Notes: generated from the sequence alone by a model not told the origin. Shown: positions 1 to 6,735, numbered from the stretch's first letter. The stretch: DNA of 8,859 bases from Desulfobacteraceae bacterium (GCA_023140455.1 JAGLLQ010000566.1:1-8859), one strand, 5' to 3'. A program made the numbers and translations.

Positions 1-838
1 CTGCCTGTAAATCCAGAGCCAGACGCCTTGTACGCCGCTGCCAGTTTTTGAACGGGACAGCAGTAGCCAGGGCCCCTTGCTCAACAAGACGTGAACCTGT
101 CAGGCTGTAGCTTGGTAAACCAAGCTTAATAAGATCACTCAATAATTTGGCCATCTGTGCTTCATCCATCCGTGGTAATGCTCCGATCAAAACGGCATCA
201 ATATCTGATGGCAGTCGGGAAACAAGGTCATCGCCTTTTCCACCATGGAGCACAGGAAATATTTTTATTCCCGTCTCAGTGGTTACCTTAGCACCTTCTG
301 TGGCCAGGGCAGGCATCACTTCCATCATCAAAGAATCACTTAAGAGAGCAATATTTGTGAAATCAACAACTTCACGAAATGTTTTCAGTTCGGTTGCAAG
401 GTCGGCCTGGATACTTATGTAGGCAAGATTATGTTTGCCGGAGCTGTTCCCCTTGTTGGGCGCATTTACCAGGTGAGGATTAAAAATTACCGCGGCAAGT
501 GTCGGTTTTGGATGATCTTTCAGGGAGACAGCAACTGCGGCTGAGCCAAACCCCAGGGCAATGACAATATCAACTTCCGGGTCTTTATATAGGTGGGACA
601 AAGCCGATTGGATCCCATTTCGCTGCCAACCGCCATCCAGTCTTTTATTCTCCTTGAACCGGACAACAAACTCATTTTGGATCAATAGTTGGATTTCTTC
701 ATTGATAAAGCCAATCACCTTGTCCATACGAAAAGAAGGACCATCGGTTACAACACCGACGGTCACCTGTTGCGGTGCACCAAAAGACGGTGTGGAACAA
801 ATTAAAAAAAACAGCAGTAAAAATAATAATCGACGCAT
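1..838 (-). CDS. Periplasmic ABC-type substrate-binding protein (partial, C-terminus off the left edge)
   Basis: I read 279 codons from an ATG at 838-836 to the window edge with no stop. Residues 1-20 form a signal peptide: MRR, then a Leu/Phe-rich core, then STPSFGA with likely cleavage near residue 20-21. The mature part starts VTVGVVTDGP and continues with alternating beta/alpha segments typical of a two-lobed periplasmic binding protein (IVIALGFGSAAVAVSL at 91-106, TLAAVIFNPHLV at 113-124, IALLSDSLMMEVMPAL at 163-178, AVLIGALPRMDEAQM at 215-229). It resembles the uncharacterised ABC_sub_bind type. The end of the visible part (AVPFKNWQRRTRRLALDLQ) resembles members encoded next to TolC-family outer-membrane proteins, so it may belong to an export or efflux operon continuing leftwards; that is inference. 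AAGGA (complement of 845-849) lies 6 nt before the ATG. A strong promoter sits upstream, beside the divergent MarR gene. The ligand is unknown. Confidence 0.75.
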   Translation of the reverse strand, partial: MRRLLFLLLFFLICSTPSFGAPQQVTVGVVTDGPSFRMDKVIGFINEEIQLLIQNEFVVRFKENKRLDGGWQRNGIQSALSHLYKDPEVDIVIALGFGSAAVAVSLKDHPKPTLAAVIFNPHLVNAPNKGNSSGKHNLAYISIQADLATELKTFREVVDFTNIALLSDSLMMEVMPALATEGAKVTTETGIKIFPVLHGGKGDDLVSRLPSDIDAVLIGALPRMDEAQMAKLLSDLIKLGLPSYSLTGSRLVEQGALATAVPFKNWQRRTRRLALDLQA

Positions 839-877
839 AAAAATTCCTTTTTTTCTAAAGCAAATATAAAAACGCAT

Positions 878-906
878 ATTATAAGTTGCAAATGCAATAA
901 TTGCAA
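878..906 (-). promoter_or_regulatory. Sigma70-like promoter of the substrate-binding protein gene
   Basis: Reading the minus strand, TTGCAA (901-906) is followed by a 17-nt spacer (884-900) and a perfect TATAAT (complement of 878-883). Transcription would begin near 870, giving a leader of about 32 nt that carries AAGGA 6 nt before the ATG. The spacer and -35 contain TTGCA/TGCAA half-sites, so a repressor bound there would block this promoter. Confidence 0.65.
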
Positions 907-920
907 GAGCAAAGTTTGCA
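886..920. promoter_or_regulatory. Candidate MarR operator: cluster of TTGCA/TGCAA inverted repeats
   Basis: Overlapping perfect inverted repeats are visible: TTGCA-AA-TGCAA at 886-897, TGCAAT-A-ATTGCA at 893-905, and a wider TGCAA...TTGCA pair at 902-920. The cluster covers the -35 element of both divergent promoters. A dyad in the gap between a MarR-family gene and its divergent neighbour is the usual place for MarR autoregulation and target control. Assigning it to this regulator is inference. Confidence 0.55.
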
Positions 921-929
921 TTTTATTTT
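901..929 (+). promoter_or_regulatory. Sigma70-like promoter of the MarR-family gene
   Basis: TTGCAA (901-906), a 17-nt spacer (907-923) and TATTTT (924-929) precede the marR ATG. Transcription from about 936 would leave a leader of only about 15 nt. The -35 hexamer is self-palindromic and is the same six bases used by the opposing promoter. The -10 is weaker than the perfect TATAAT on the other side, so basal transcription should favour the minus-strand gene. Confidence 0.45.
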
Positions 930-950
930 AAGTCATGATATTTTTATAAA

Positions 951-1397
951 ATGAACAAACATACAAAGGCAGAAAAAATCAGGATAAACAGCGTTGGCTG
1001 GATGGTGAAGATGATATCCACCCGCCTTGGTTCCCATATCAAACAAGAGCTAAAGCGCCTTGGGTTAGATTTAAAACAATTTGGTGTGCTGATGGCGCTT
1101 TTGGAGGAGGAGGGACTTACTCAAACAGAGATTGGCAAAAAAATAACCCTGCCCGGTTATGCAACAACACGCACCATTGATGCACTTGAAAAAAAACAAC
1201 TCATTGAACGCCGCACAGATGAACGATCAAGACGTAGCTATCGAATTTACCTGACAGATAAAGGACATGCAACAGGTCCGGAACTGTTTATAATTATCAA
1301 TAAAATAAATAAAGATTTATTGTCAGTAATCTCTGCTACAGAAAGGAAACAGCTGGCAACTATTCTACAAAAGATATTGTCAGTCGGGTTTGCTTGA
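951..1397 (+). CDS. MarR-family transcriptional regulator
   Basis: The 148-aa length is normal for a MarR dimer. Residues 10-35 form the N-terminal dimerisation helix. The winged helix-turn-helix follows: LTQTEIGKKI at 56-65, recognition helix at about 67-83 (LPGYATTRTIDALEKKQ), then the wing RRTDERSRRSYRIYLTDKG at 87-105 with the family's conserved D-x-R-S/R-R pattern. C-terminal helices run from about 110 to 145. There is no clear Shine-Dalgarno before the ATG at 951; a shorter start at 1002 would remove part of the dimerisation helix, so I keep 951. The gene diverges from the substrate-binding protein gene, and inverted repeats sit between them, so it probably represses itself and that neighbour. 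If the neighbour heads an efflux operon, the inducing ligand would be a small toxic compound; this is inferred. Confidence 0.88.
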   Translation: MNKHTKAEKIRINSVGWMVKMISTRLGSHIKQELKRLGLDLKQFGVLMALLEEEGLTQTEIGKKITLPGYATTRTIDALEKKQLIERRTDERSRRSYRIYLTDKGHATGPELFIIINKINKDLLSVISATERKQLATILQKILSVGFA

Positions 1398-1400
1398 ATC

Positions 1401-1490
1401 TTAGCCGAAGTATTTCACCGAGAGGGCTGCCATACCAAAACCGAGAGAGACACTGGTGCCGAACAAGTAATTATGTGGGTCAGCATATCA
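1401..1490 (-). pseudogene. Possible C-terminal remnant of a lost membrane or outer-membrane protein gene
   Basis: On the minus strand, the frame ending at TAA (complement of 1401-1403) reads 28 codons back to a TGA (complement of 1488-1490). The peptide begins YADPHNYLFGTS and ends GFGMAALSVKYFG. It is rich in Gly, aromatic and aliphatic residues and reads like a genuine membrane or barrel C-terminus. There is no start codon with a ribosome site in this frame. Just upstream, in another frame, GGGAGGATATC-ATG (complement of 1501-1514) has the form of a real translation start but meets a stop after three codons. A deletion that joined the start of a gene to its tail would explain both. The parent family is not recognised. 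Confidence 0.35.
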
Positions 1491-1566
1491 TTTAATTTAT
1501 CATGATATCCTCCCGAAGTTAATATTAGCTTTCTCAATAATTTGTATCAAGGGGAATTGTGAATGT

Positions 1567-1586
1567 AAACTAAAGAAAACTAAAGA
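1567..1586. repeat. Perfect tandem repeat, two 10-bp units
   Basis: AAACTAAAGA occurs twice with no gap (1567-1576 and 1577-1586). One helical turn between copies is the geometry of some response-regulator sites, but there is no direct evidence for binding here. Confidence 0.4.
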
Positions 1587-1638
1587 TTACTTGCATAAAG
1601 ATTGATTCTTCCAATGATCAACTATTCAAATAGCATCT

Positions 1639-1668
1639 TTGACAAAAATGATGCCAGTTAAAGATGAT
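1639..1668 (+). promoter_or_regulatory. Candidate promoter for xpt
   Basis: A perfect -35 TTGACA (1639-1644) is followed after 18 nt by GATGAT (1663-1668), which matches 4 of 6 bases of the -10 consensus. If used, the xpt leader would be about 190 nt. An alternative -10, TATACT at 1823-1828, lacks a matching -35. Confidence 0.3.
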
Positions 1669-1830
1669 TTTGACTCGCTTTTAGTAATTCCCGGGGTGAG
1701 TGTTTATGGTATAAAAAGTCGCTCTGATAAAATCTAAGTGAGGAAAATCTGTCTTAAGCTCTCTCTTCCATGTTTTTTTTATGCCGAGTTGATGTTATGG
1801 CCAATATTCAGGTTTGAATGTTTATACTTG

Positions 1831-1891
1831 AAAAGGATCATGTCCTATGAGATATTCTATGTCCTATGGAAAAATTGAAGAGAATAATTGA
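1831..1891 (+). promoter_or_regulatory. xpt translation-initiation region with two overlapping short leader frames
   Basis: AAAAGGA (1831-1837) is the only Shine-Dalgarno-like element before xpt and lies 28 nt from the xpt ATG, too far to serve it directly. It is 2 nt from an ATG at 1840 (12 codons, stop 1876-1878) and 9 nt from an ATG at 1847 (14 codons, stop 1889-1891). These and xpt occupy all three frames, and both short frames end a few codons inside xpt. The decamer ATGTCCTATG occurs at 1840-1849 and again at 1859-1868, the second copy forming the xpt start. This arrangement suits termination-reinitiation, though neither short frame is proven to be translated. Confidence 0.4.
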
Positions 1892-2435
1892 AACCAGGGC
1901 AGAAGTTATTTCTGAATCCATATTAAAAGTGGATTCCTTTCTTAATCATCAGATAGATTATAATTTAATGGATGATATAGGGGAAGAGTTTTATAATTAT
2001 TTTAAAGATAAAAGAGTTGACAGGGTCCTTACTATTGAAGCTTCTGGTATAGCAATAGGCATGGCAACTGCAAAGTTTTTCCAAAAACCTTTTGTGTTTG
2101 CAAAAAAAAAGAAGCCAAGTACAATGTTGGGAAAAGTCCTTTCAACAGACGTCACCTCTTTTACTAAAAATATTGATTATGCAATTTCACTCTCATCCGA
2201 ATTTATAAATCAAAATGAAAACGTTTTAATAGTTGATGATTTCCTTGCAAGAGGAAATGCCGCCTCAGGACTCTGTGATCTGGTTAAAAAAGCAGGAGCA
2301 ACTATCGCAGGTATTGGTATAGTAATTGAAAAAAGTTTCCAGCCGGGGCGTAAAATGCTCCTGGAACACGGATATGATATCTGCTCCCTTGTCAGGATAA
2401 AATCATTAAATAATAATAAAATAAGCTTTTATTAA
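1866..2435 (+). CDS. xpt: Xanthine phosphoribosyltransferase
   Basis: The enzyme transfers phosphoribose from PRPP to xanthine to give XMP, a cytosolic purine-salvage step. The 189-aa length matches Xpt. The N-terminal substrate-binding segment is present (SILKVDSFLNHQID at 18-31). The type I PRPP-binding motif is VLIVDDFLARGNAASGL at 120-136, with the DD pair at 124-125. TIEASGIAIG at 56-65 is the phosphate/pyrophosphate loop region. The start at 1866 is the only in-frame ATG after the stop at 1848-1850 and gives the usual Xpt N-terminus, but it has no close Shine-Dalgarno; see the overlapping short frames upstream. The commonly linked purine permease gene is not present here. The gene is followed by a 109-bp gap without a convincing terminator. 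Confidence 0.93.
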   Translation: MEKLKRIIETRAEVISESILKVDSFLNHQIDYNLMDDIGEEFYNYFKDKRVDRVLTIEASGIAIGMATAKFFQKPFVFAKKKKPSTMLGKVLSTDVTSFTKNIDYAISLSSEFINQNENVLIVDDFLARGNAASGLCDLVKKAGATIAGIGIVIEKSFQPGRKMLLEHGYDICSLVRIKSLNNNKISFY

Positions 2436-2544
2436 ATAACAAACCAAGATATACTCAAAATGTTTTGTGAAATTTATGAGTAAGGCTGAGTTATTCAGAT
2501 GATTATGCATGAAAAATTGATTAAAATCATATCGTAATTACAAT
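2436..2544. other. Intergenic gap between xpt and the sensor kinase
   Basis: This 109-bp AT-rich gap holds small dyads (CAAAA-TG-TTTTG near 2456-2467 and TGATT-AA-AATCA near 2518-2529) that are too weak to call as a terminator or operator. I see no convincing -35/-10 pair, so it is open whether the kinase is transcribed from xpt or separately. Confidence 0.4.
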
Positions 2545-4719
2545 ATGGAATTTTTTGATAAAATAAAAGAATTATGGAAATCCTGTGAAAGAATGGGATT
2601 GCCCTCAAATGCCTGGGATAGTGGCCCACTCACTTTATGGCGAGAGAGAATTCTTTTCATTGTTATTCTCATGGTAATTGTTTTTGGATTTGTCCGCCTG
2701 ATTCCAATAATGATTTTAAGTAATATAGAAGGGCAATGGCTGATTGCAGGTCTTACACTGCTTGCATGGCTTTCTGCTGTTTTTATATTATATAATCGTA
2801 GATTACCAATTGCCTGTAGAACCTGGATTTTATGTTTTACGTTCTATATGTTCGGCATATCATTATTGTACTTCTTTGGGCTTGACAGTGCGGGACATGA
2901 CTGGTTTTTCCGAGCATCCGTGATTGCAGGTATAATACTCGGTATGCGGGCAGCTGTTATAGCTTTATCTTTTAACTTCATTTTATTGTTGCTCATAGCT
3001 GTACTGATCAGCACCGGTTCTTCAGCCTGGGTGTCACAAGATGCAGAGGTTTTGAAATTATGGCTTGTAGTGCTGGTGAATTCCATGATCGCAAATACTA
3101 TAATAACCTTTGGTATAGTATTATTATTTGATGGGATTGATAAACTTCTGTTCAAGTCTCAGGAAACTGTTAATTCCCTGCGTGAAAGTGAAGAGAAGCT
3201 GAAGGGAACATTTGAGGCGAGCCCTGATCCTATGGTGGTTTATAATGTGGATGGATACCCCCAGTATTTAAACTCTGCATTTGTTGATGTTTTTGGCTGG
3301 ACAATGGAGGAATTGGCAGGTAAACGCATTCCCTTTGTTCCCAAAGAGCAGGAAAAAATTTGTAAACAGCAAATTGATCAATTATTCAGAACTGGAAGCC
3401 CTGTCGAGATAGAAACTAAACGTATTACAAAATATGGTAAAATCATTGAAGTGCTTTTAAAAGCCGCTGTAATAAGAGACCCAAAGGGCAAACCCATGGG
3501 AACAATTGTCAACCTTGCAGATATTACAGGGAGCAAAAAGCTTGAAAAACAGCTTAGGCAGGCTAGGAAAATGGAGGCTATAGGGACTCTTGCCGGCGGT
3601 ATTGCCCATGATTTTAATAATATTCTTCAGATCATAAACGGGTATGCTGATATCACTATCATGGATAAAGATAAGAATGGATCAGATTATTCTAACCTGC
3701 AGACTATTCTTGATGCAGCAGATAGAGCAGCTAAACTTATAAGGCAACTCCTTTTATTTTCTCGAAAGGTTGAAACTGAAACAAAAGTTTTAAATCCAAA
3801 CCATGAAATAAAACAGGCAGCTCATATCCTTTCAAGAACAATCCCGAAGATGGTTAAAATCCATACTCATTTGAGCGAACGTCTGTGGAATGTTAAAGCA
3901 GATCCTGTTCAAATAGAACAAGTGTTTTTAAACCTGGGAAGCAATGCTGCAGATGCCATGCCAACTGGTGGTAAAATGGTTATGAAAACTGCCAACGTAA
4001 GAATAACTAAAGAGACTATCCATGATATGGTGGGAATTAATCCTGGTGATTATGTTCTGCTTACTATTACCGACAATGGACATGGTATAGAAAAAGGAGT
4101 TATAGAACATATTTTCGAGCCATTTTTTACTACAAAAGATGTAGGGAAAGGAACAGGGCTTGGGCTTGCTTCTGCATATGGAATTGTTAAAAAGCATAAC
4201 GGTCATATTACCTGCAGGAGTCAACCGGGTAAAGGCACGGTTTTTAAAATATATTTGCCTGCATATAAAGAAAAGGAATGGGTTACTGAAAATATGGACG
4301 ATACAACAACCCTGGTAGGCGGTACTGAAACTGTATTAATAATTGATGATGAAGCAACAATCCGTGGTTTTTCTTCAAAAGCTCTCGGGCATTTTGGATA
4401 TAGTGTAATAGATTGTTCCAGTGGGGAAGATGCTTTGGATATATTTTCAAAGCAATTTAATGATATCGATTTGATCCTTCTTGATATTGGTATGCCCGGC
4501 ATGGGAGGTTATAAGTGTTTTGAAGAGATGTTAAAAATTAATCCTGATGCAAAGATTATGATTACTACAGGTTATTCAAAAGATGAAAAAATTAAAAAGG
4601 CACTTAATGCAGGAGCTGCAAGTTATCTAGGGAAACCGTACAAACTCTCATTTCTATTGAAATCAGTAAGAAAAACACTTGATGAGAAGACAAATTATAA
4701 AGCAATATTAAAAAATTAG
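2545..4719 (+). CDS. Membrane-bound hybrid sensor histidine kinase (TM region - PAS - NtrB-like HisKA/HATPase - REC)
   Basis: This is a 724-aa signalling kinase. About six hydrophobic membrane segments lie between residues 34 and 195, with no large periplasmic domain, so the signal is probably sensed in or near the membrane. A short coiled linker (about 204-220) leads to a PAS domain (about 218-330, FEASPDPMVVYNVDG). The HisKA box is AIGTLAGGIAHDFNNIL, with phospho-acceptor His355. ATP-binding boxes follow: N box LGSNAADAM (464-472), G1 DNGHGI (510-515), F box FEPFFTTK (524-531) and G2 GKGTGLGL (534-541). The C-terminal receiver (about 595-712) has the acidic pair D601/D602, phospho-acceptor D647, T675 and K697. 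All catalytic positions are intact. There is no HPt or output domain, so a phosphorelay partner must be elsewhere. The start is constrained by an upstream in-frame stop at 2518-2520; its ribosome site is weak. ispF begins 15 bp downstream. Confidence 0.93.
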   Translation: MEFFDKIKELWKSCERMGLPSNAWDSGPLTLWRERILFIVILMVIVFGFVRLIPIMILSNIEGQWLIAGLTLLAWLSAVFILYNRRLPIACRTWILCFTFYMFGISLLYFFGLDSAGHDWFFRASVIAGIILGMRAAVIALSFNFILLLLIAVLISTGSSAWVSQDAEVLKLWLVVLVNSMIANTIITFGIVLLFDGIDKLLFKSQETVNSLRESEEKLKGTFEASPDPMVVYNVDGYPQYLNSAFVDVFGWTMEELAGKRIPFVPKEQEKICKQQIDQLFRTGSPVEIETKRITKYGKIIEVLLKAAVIRDPKGKPMGTIVNLADITGSKKLEKQLRQARKMEAIGTLAGGIAHDFNNILQIINGYADITIMDKDKNGSDYSNLQTILDAADRAAKLIRQLLLFSRKVETETKVLNPNHEIKQAAHILSRTIPKMVKIHTHLSERLWNVKADPVQIEQVFLNLGSNAADAMPTGGKMVMKTANVRITKETIHDMVGINPGDYVLLTITDNGHGIEKGVIEHIFEPFFTTKDVGKGTGLGLASAYGIVKKHNGHITCRSQPGKGTVFKIYLPAYKEKEWVTENMDDTTTLVGGTETVLIIDDEATIRGFSSKALGHFGYSVIDCSSGEDALDIFSKQFNDIDLILLDIGMPGMGGYKCFEEMLKINPDAKIMITTGYSKDEKIKKALNAGAASYLGKPYKLSFLLKSVRKTLDEKTNYKAILKN

Positions 4720-4734
4720 AGTTTTATTATTAAT

Positions 4735-5235
4735 ATGAATTGCCCGAATTTTAAAATTGGTTCAGGATTTGATGTCCACAGACTTGTAAAGGGAAGAGAC
4801 CTTATTTTAGGAGGAGTTAATATCCCCTTTGAAAAAGGACTTGCAGGGCATTCAGATGCTGATGTGCTTATTCATTCAATATGCGATGCTTTACTGGGTG
4901 CAGCAGGATTTGGAGATATTGGTGAGCATTTTCCTGACACTGATTCTCAGTTTGAAGGAATTTCAAGCCTCATTTTGCTGGAGAAGTGCGCAAATATGCT
5001 TTTAGAGGCTGGGTTTTCAGTGTGTAATATTGACTCTACAATTATTGCACAGGCCCCTAAAATAAGTTCATATAAGAAGGAAATGATAGAGAATATAGGA
5101 ACAGCAATGAATATAGATAATGAATTAGTTAATATTAAAGCCACCACAACTGAAAAATTGGGATATACAGGAAAGGGCGAAGGAATCGCTGCACAGACTG
5201 TTACGATAATAACAACAATAAAAGATTCAAAGTAA
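4735..5235 (+). CDS. ispF: 2-C-methyl-D-erythritol 2,4-cyclodiphosphate synthase
   Basis: IspF cyclises CDP-methylerythritol 2-phosphate to MEcPP with release of CMP, in the non-mevalonate isoprenoid pathway. The protein is 166 aa, the usual size (about 160) for the homotrimeric enzyme. The metal site is visible as D13 and H15 in GSGFDVHRL and H47 in AGHSDADVLIHSICDALLGA. FGDIGEHFPDTD (59-70) and the C-terminal KATTTEKLGYTGKGEGIAAQ (135-154) are family signatures; T138 and E140 correspond to the nucleotide-binding positions. It starts 15 bp after the kinase gene with no clear Shine-Dalgarno, and cysS follows after 18 bp, so translation probably depends on coupling. The usual partner ispD is absent from this window. 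Confidence 0.96.
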   Translation: MNCPNFKIGSGFDVHRLVKGRDLILGGVNIPFEKGLAGHSDADVLIHSICDALLGAAGFGDIGEHFPDTDSQFEGISSLILLEKCANMLLEAGFSVCNIDSTIIAQAPKISSYKKEMIENIGTAMNIDNELVNIKATTTEKLGYTGKGEGIAAQTVTIITTIKDSK

Positions 5236-5253
5236 AATATAAGGTAAAATATT

Positions 5254-6675
5254 ATGAGTTTGAGAATTTACAATACACTTAAAGGTAAAAAAGAAGATTT
5301 TATCCCTGTAAATAAAGGCAAGGTTGGTATGTATGTTTGCGGACCAACTGTTTATGACACCAGCCATATCGGGCATGCACGATCTGTTGTTGTCTTTGAT
5401 ATTGTTTTCAGGTGGTTTAAGCATCTATCATATGAAGTCCTCTATGTAAGAAATTTTACTGATGTTGATGACAAAATTATTAAAAAATCCAACGAAACCG
5501 GTGAAGAATGTACAGTGATTACAGAGAAATATATTAAGGAATTCCATAATGAAATGGATTCTTTAAACGTACTAAGGCCTGATGTTGAGCCAAAGGCAAC
5601 AGAGCATATTAATCATATTATAAAGTTTATTGAAAAATTGATTGAAAAAGGCAAAGCTTATTATATTGAAGGAGGCGATGTTTATTTCTCCATTGAATCT
5701 TTTAAGGAATATGGGAAACTTTCCAATAGAAATGTCGAAGATATGAAGGCAGGCGCAAGAATTGCTGTTGATGAAAATAAGAGAAGCCCTTTTGATTTTA
5801 CATTGTGGAAACCTGCAAAAGAGGGTGAACCATTTTGGGAAAGCCCGTGGGGAAATGGCAGGCCAGGCTGGCATATTGAATGTTCAGCCATGAGTTATGA
5901 ATATTTAAATATGCCCTTTGATATCCATGGAGGCGGTAAAGATTTAATTTTTCCACATCATGAAAATGAAATAGCTCAGTCTGAAGCGCTTTATGGCAGG
6001 CAGTTTGTTAAATACTGGATGCACAATGGATTTGTTGATATTAATAATGAAAAAATGTCAAAATCCCTTGGCAATTTTACAATGATCAAGGAAGTCCTTG
6101 CAAAATATCCTGCTGAAGCAATAAGATTTTTTCTTCTGTCTAAACATTACAGAAGCCCCATAGACTATAATGAAGATTTTATGAAGGAGGTAACCGTCAG
6201 CCTTGACAGGGTCTATACCTTTTTAGAAAGAGCTGAGAAGGCAGGTGCTGAAATCAATGATTCAAGCCATGGCCCTTTGTGGGATGATTTTACTCTGGCA
6301 ATGAATGATGATTTCAATTCTGCAAGAGCAATAGCATCTGTTTTTGACAGTGTCAAAAAAGGTAATACTATCCTTGATCAAAATGATCAGGATATTAATC
6401 AAGATATTCATATTGTATATTCTGACTTGAGAAAGATGGGTGAAATCCTTGGTATATTTCTTCTTAAACCATCTGAATATTTTGAGCAGAAAAATAAAAG
6501 AGTGATTGAAGATCAGAAAATTGACCCAAAAGAAATAGATGGACTTATCCTTGAAAGAAATGAAGCACGTGCAAATAAAGATTTTGCAAAAGCTGATGAA
6601 ATACGAGACCAGTTGCAGGCAATGAATATTGTGCTTAAGGATGGTCCTGAAGGTACTACCTGGAAAACAGAATAA
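5254..6675 (+). CDS. cysS: Cysteinyl-tRNA synthetase
   Basis: This class I synthetase charges tRNA-Cys with cysteine in the cytosol. It is 473 aa, close to the E. coli enzyme (461). The HIGH motif is at 38-41 (SHIGHARS) and KMSKS at 267-271. The zinc ligands that recognise cysteine are at C29, C210, H235 and E239, one residue offset from the E. coli numbering. RPGWHIECSAM (203-213) and HGGGKDLIFPHHENE (225-239) are typical. The anticodon-binding helical region follows from about 310, with the DFNSARAIA segment at 353-361. AAGG at 5241-5244 lies 9 nt before the ATG. It is the last gene of the kinase-ispF-cysS run; the 6699-6735 hairpin follows. Confidence 0.97.
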   Translation: MSLRIYNTLKGKKEDFIPVNKGKVGMYVCGPTVYDTSHIGHARSVVVFDIVFRWFKHLSYEVLYVRNFTDVDDKIIKKSNETGEECTVITEKYIKEFHNEMDSLNVLRPDVEPKATEHINHIIKFIEKLIEKGKAYYIEGGDVYFSIESFKEYGKLSNRNVEDMKAGARIAVDENKRSPFDFTLWKPAKEGEPFWESPWGNGRPGWHIECSAMSYEYLNMPFDIHGGGKDLIFPHHENEIAQSEALYGRQFVKYWMHNGFVDINNEKMSKSLGNFTMIKEVLAKYPAEAIRFFLLSKHYRSPIDYNEDFMKEVTVSLDRVYTFLERAEKAGAEINDSSHGPLWDDFTLAMNDDFNSARAIASVFDSVKKGNTILDQNDQDINQDIHIVYSDLRKMGEILGIFLLKPSEYFEQKNKRVIEDQKIDPKEIDGLILERNEARANKDFAKADEIRDQLQAMNIVLKDGPEGTTWKTE

Positions 6676-6698
6676 TATTAATAAGTCAGATAAGGAAA

Positions 6699-6735
6699 GA
6701 GAGATTCACTACAAAAAGCATCCCTTGAATCTCTC
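6699..6735 (+). terminator. Perfect 10-bp inverted repeat after cysS, possible terminator
   Basis: GAGAGATTCA (6699-6708) is exactly complementary to TGAATCTCTC (6726-6735) across a 17-nt loop, 23 bp after the cysS stop. The T-run (ATTTTT at 6743-6748) comes about 8 nt after the stem instead of directly, so this is not a textbook intrinsic terminator. It could instead protect the 3' end of the mRNA. Confidence 0.5.

Larger units (their letters stand above)
1398..1865. other. Gene-poor spacer between the MarR gene and xpt
   Basis: These 468 bp hold no intact gene. From left to right they contain a minus-strand coding remnant (1401-1490), a perfect palindrome TATCATGATA (1498-1507) within a 7-bp inverted repeat ATATCAT/ATGATAT (1485-1491 and 1502-1508), a perfect 10-bp tandem repeat (1567-1586), a TTGACA box (1639-1644), a 29-codon ORF (1648-1737), a run of eight T (1773-1780) and the xpt leader (1831-1865). 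I looked for a purine riboswitch and did not find its conserved loop sequences. Confidence 0.6.

Noticed and set aside
147..869. Two plus-strand ORFs (147-422 and 561-869)
   Set aside because: They lie antisense to the substrate-binding protein gene. Their translations are Ser/Thr-rich with no domain character, whereas the minus frame has a signal peptide and a coherent fold pattern.
933..1508. Shared 9-mer TCATGATAT at 933-941 and 1500-1508 as paired operators flanking the MarR gene
   Set aside because: The match is short, AT-rich and not centred on comparable promoter positions, so chance is a sufficient explanation.
1690..1865. Purine riboswitch in the xpt leader
   Set aside because: Many xpt genes have one, but the conserved core (such as the GTTTCTACC-like loop segment and its flanking P1 arms) is absent. 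Only a weak bulged GACT/AGTC dyad at 1672-1720 is seen.
2844..4502. Minus-strand ORFs inside the kinase gene (2844-3155, 3928-4224, 4221-4502)
   Set aside because: They are antisense shadows of a kinase with all catalytic motifs intact, and they show no motif or ribosome site.
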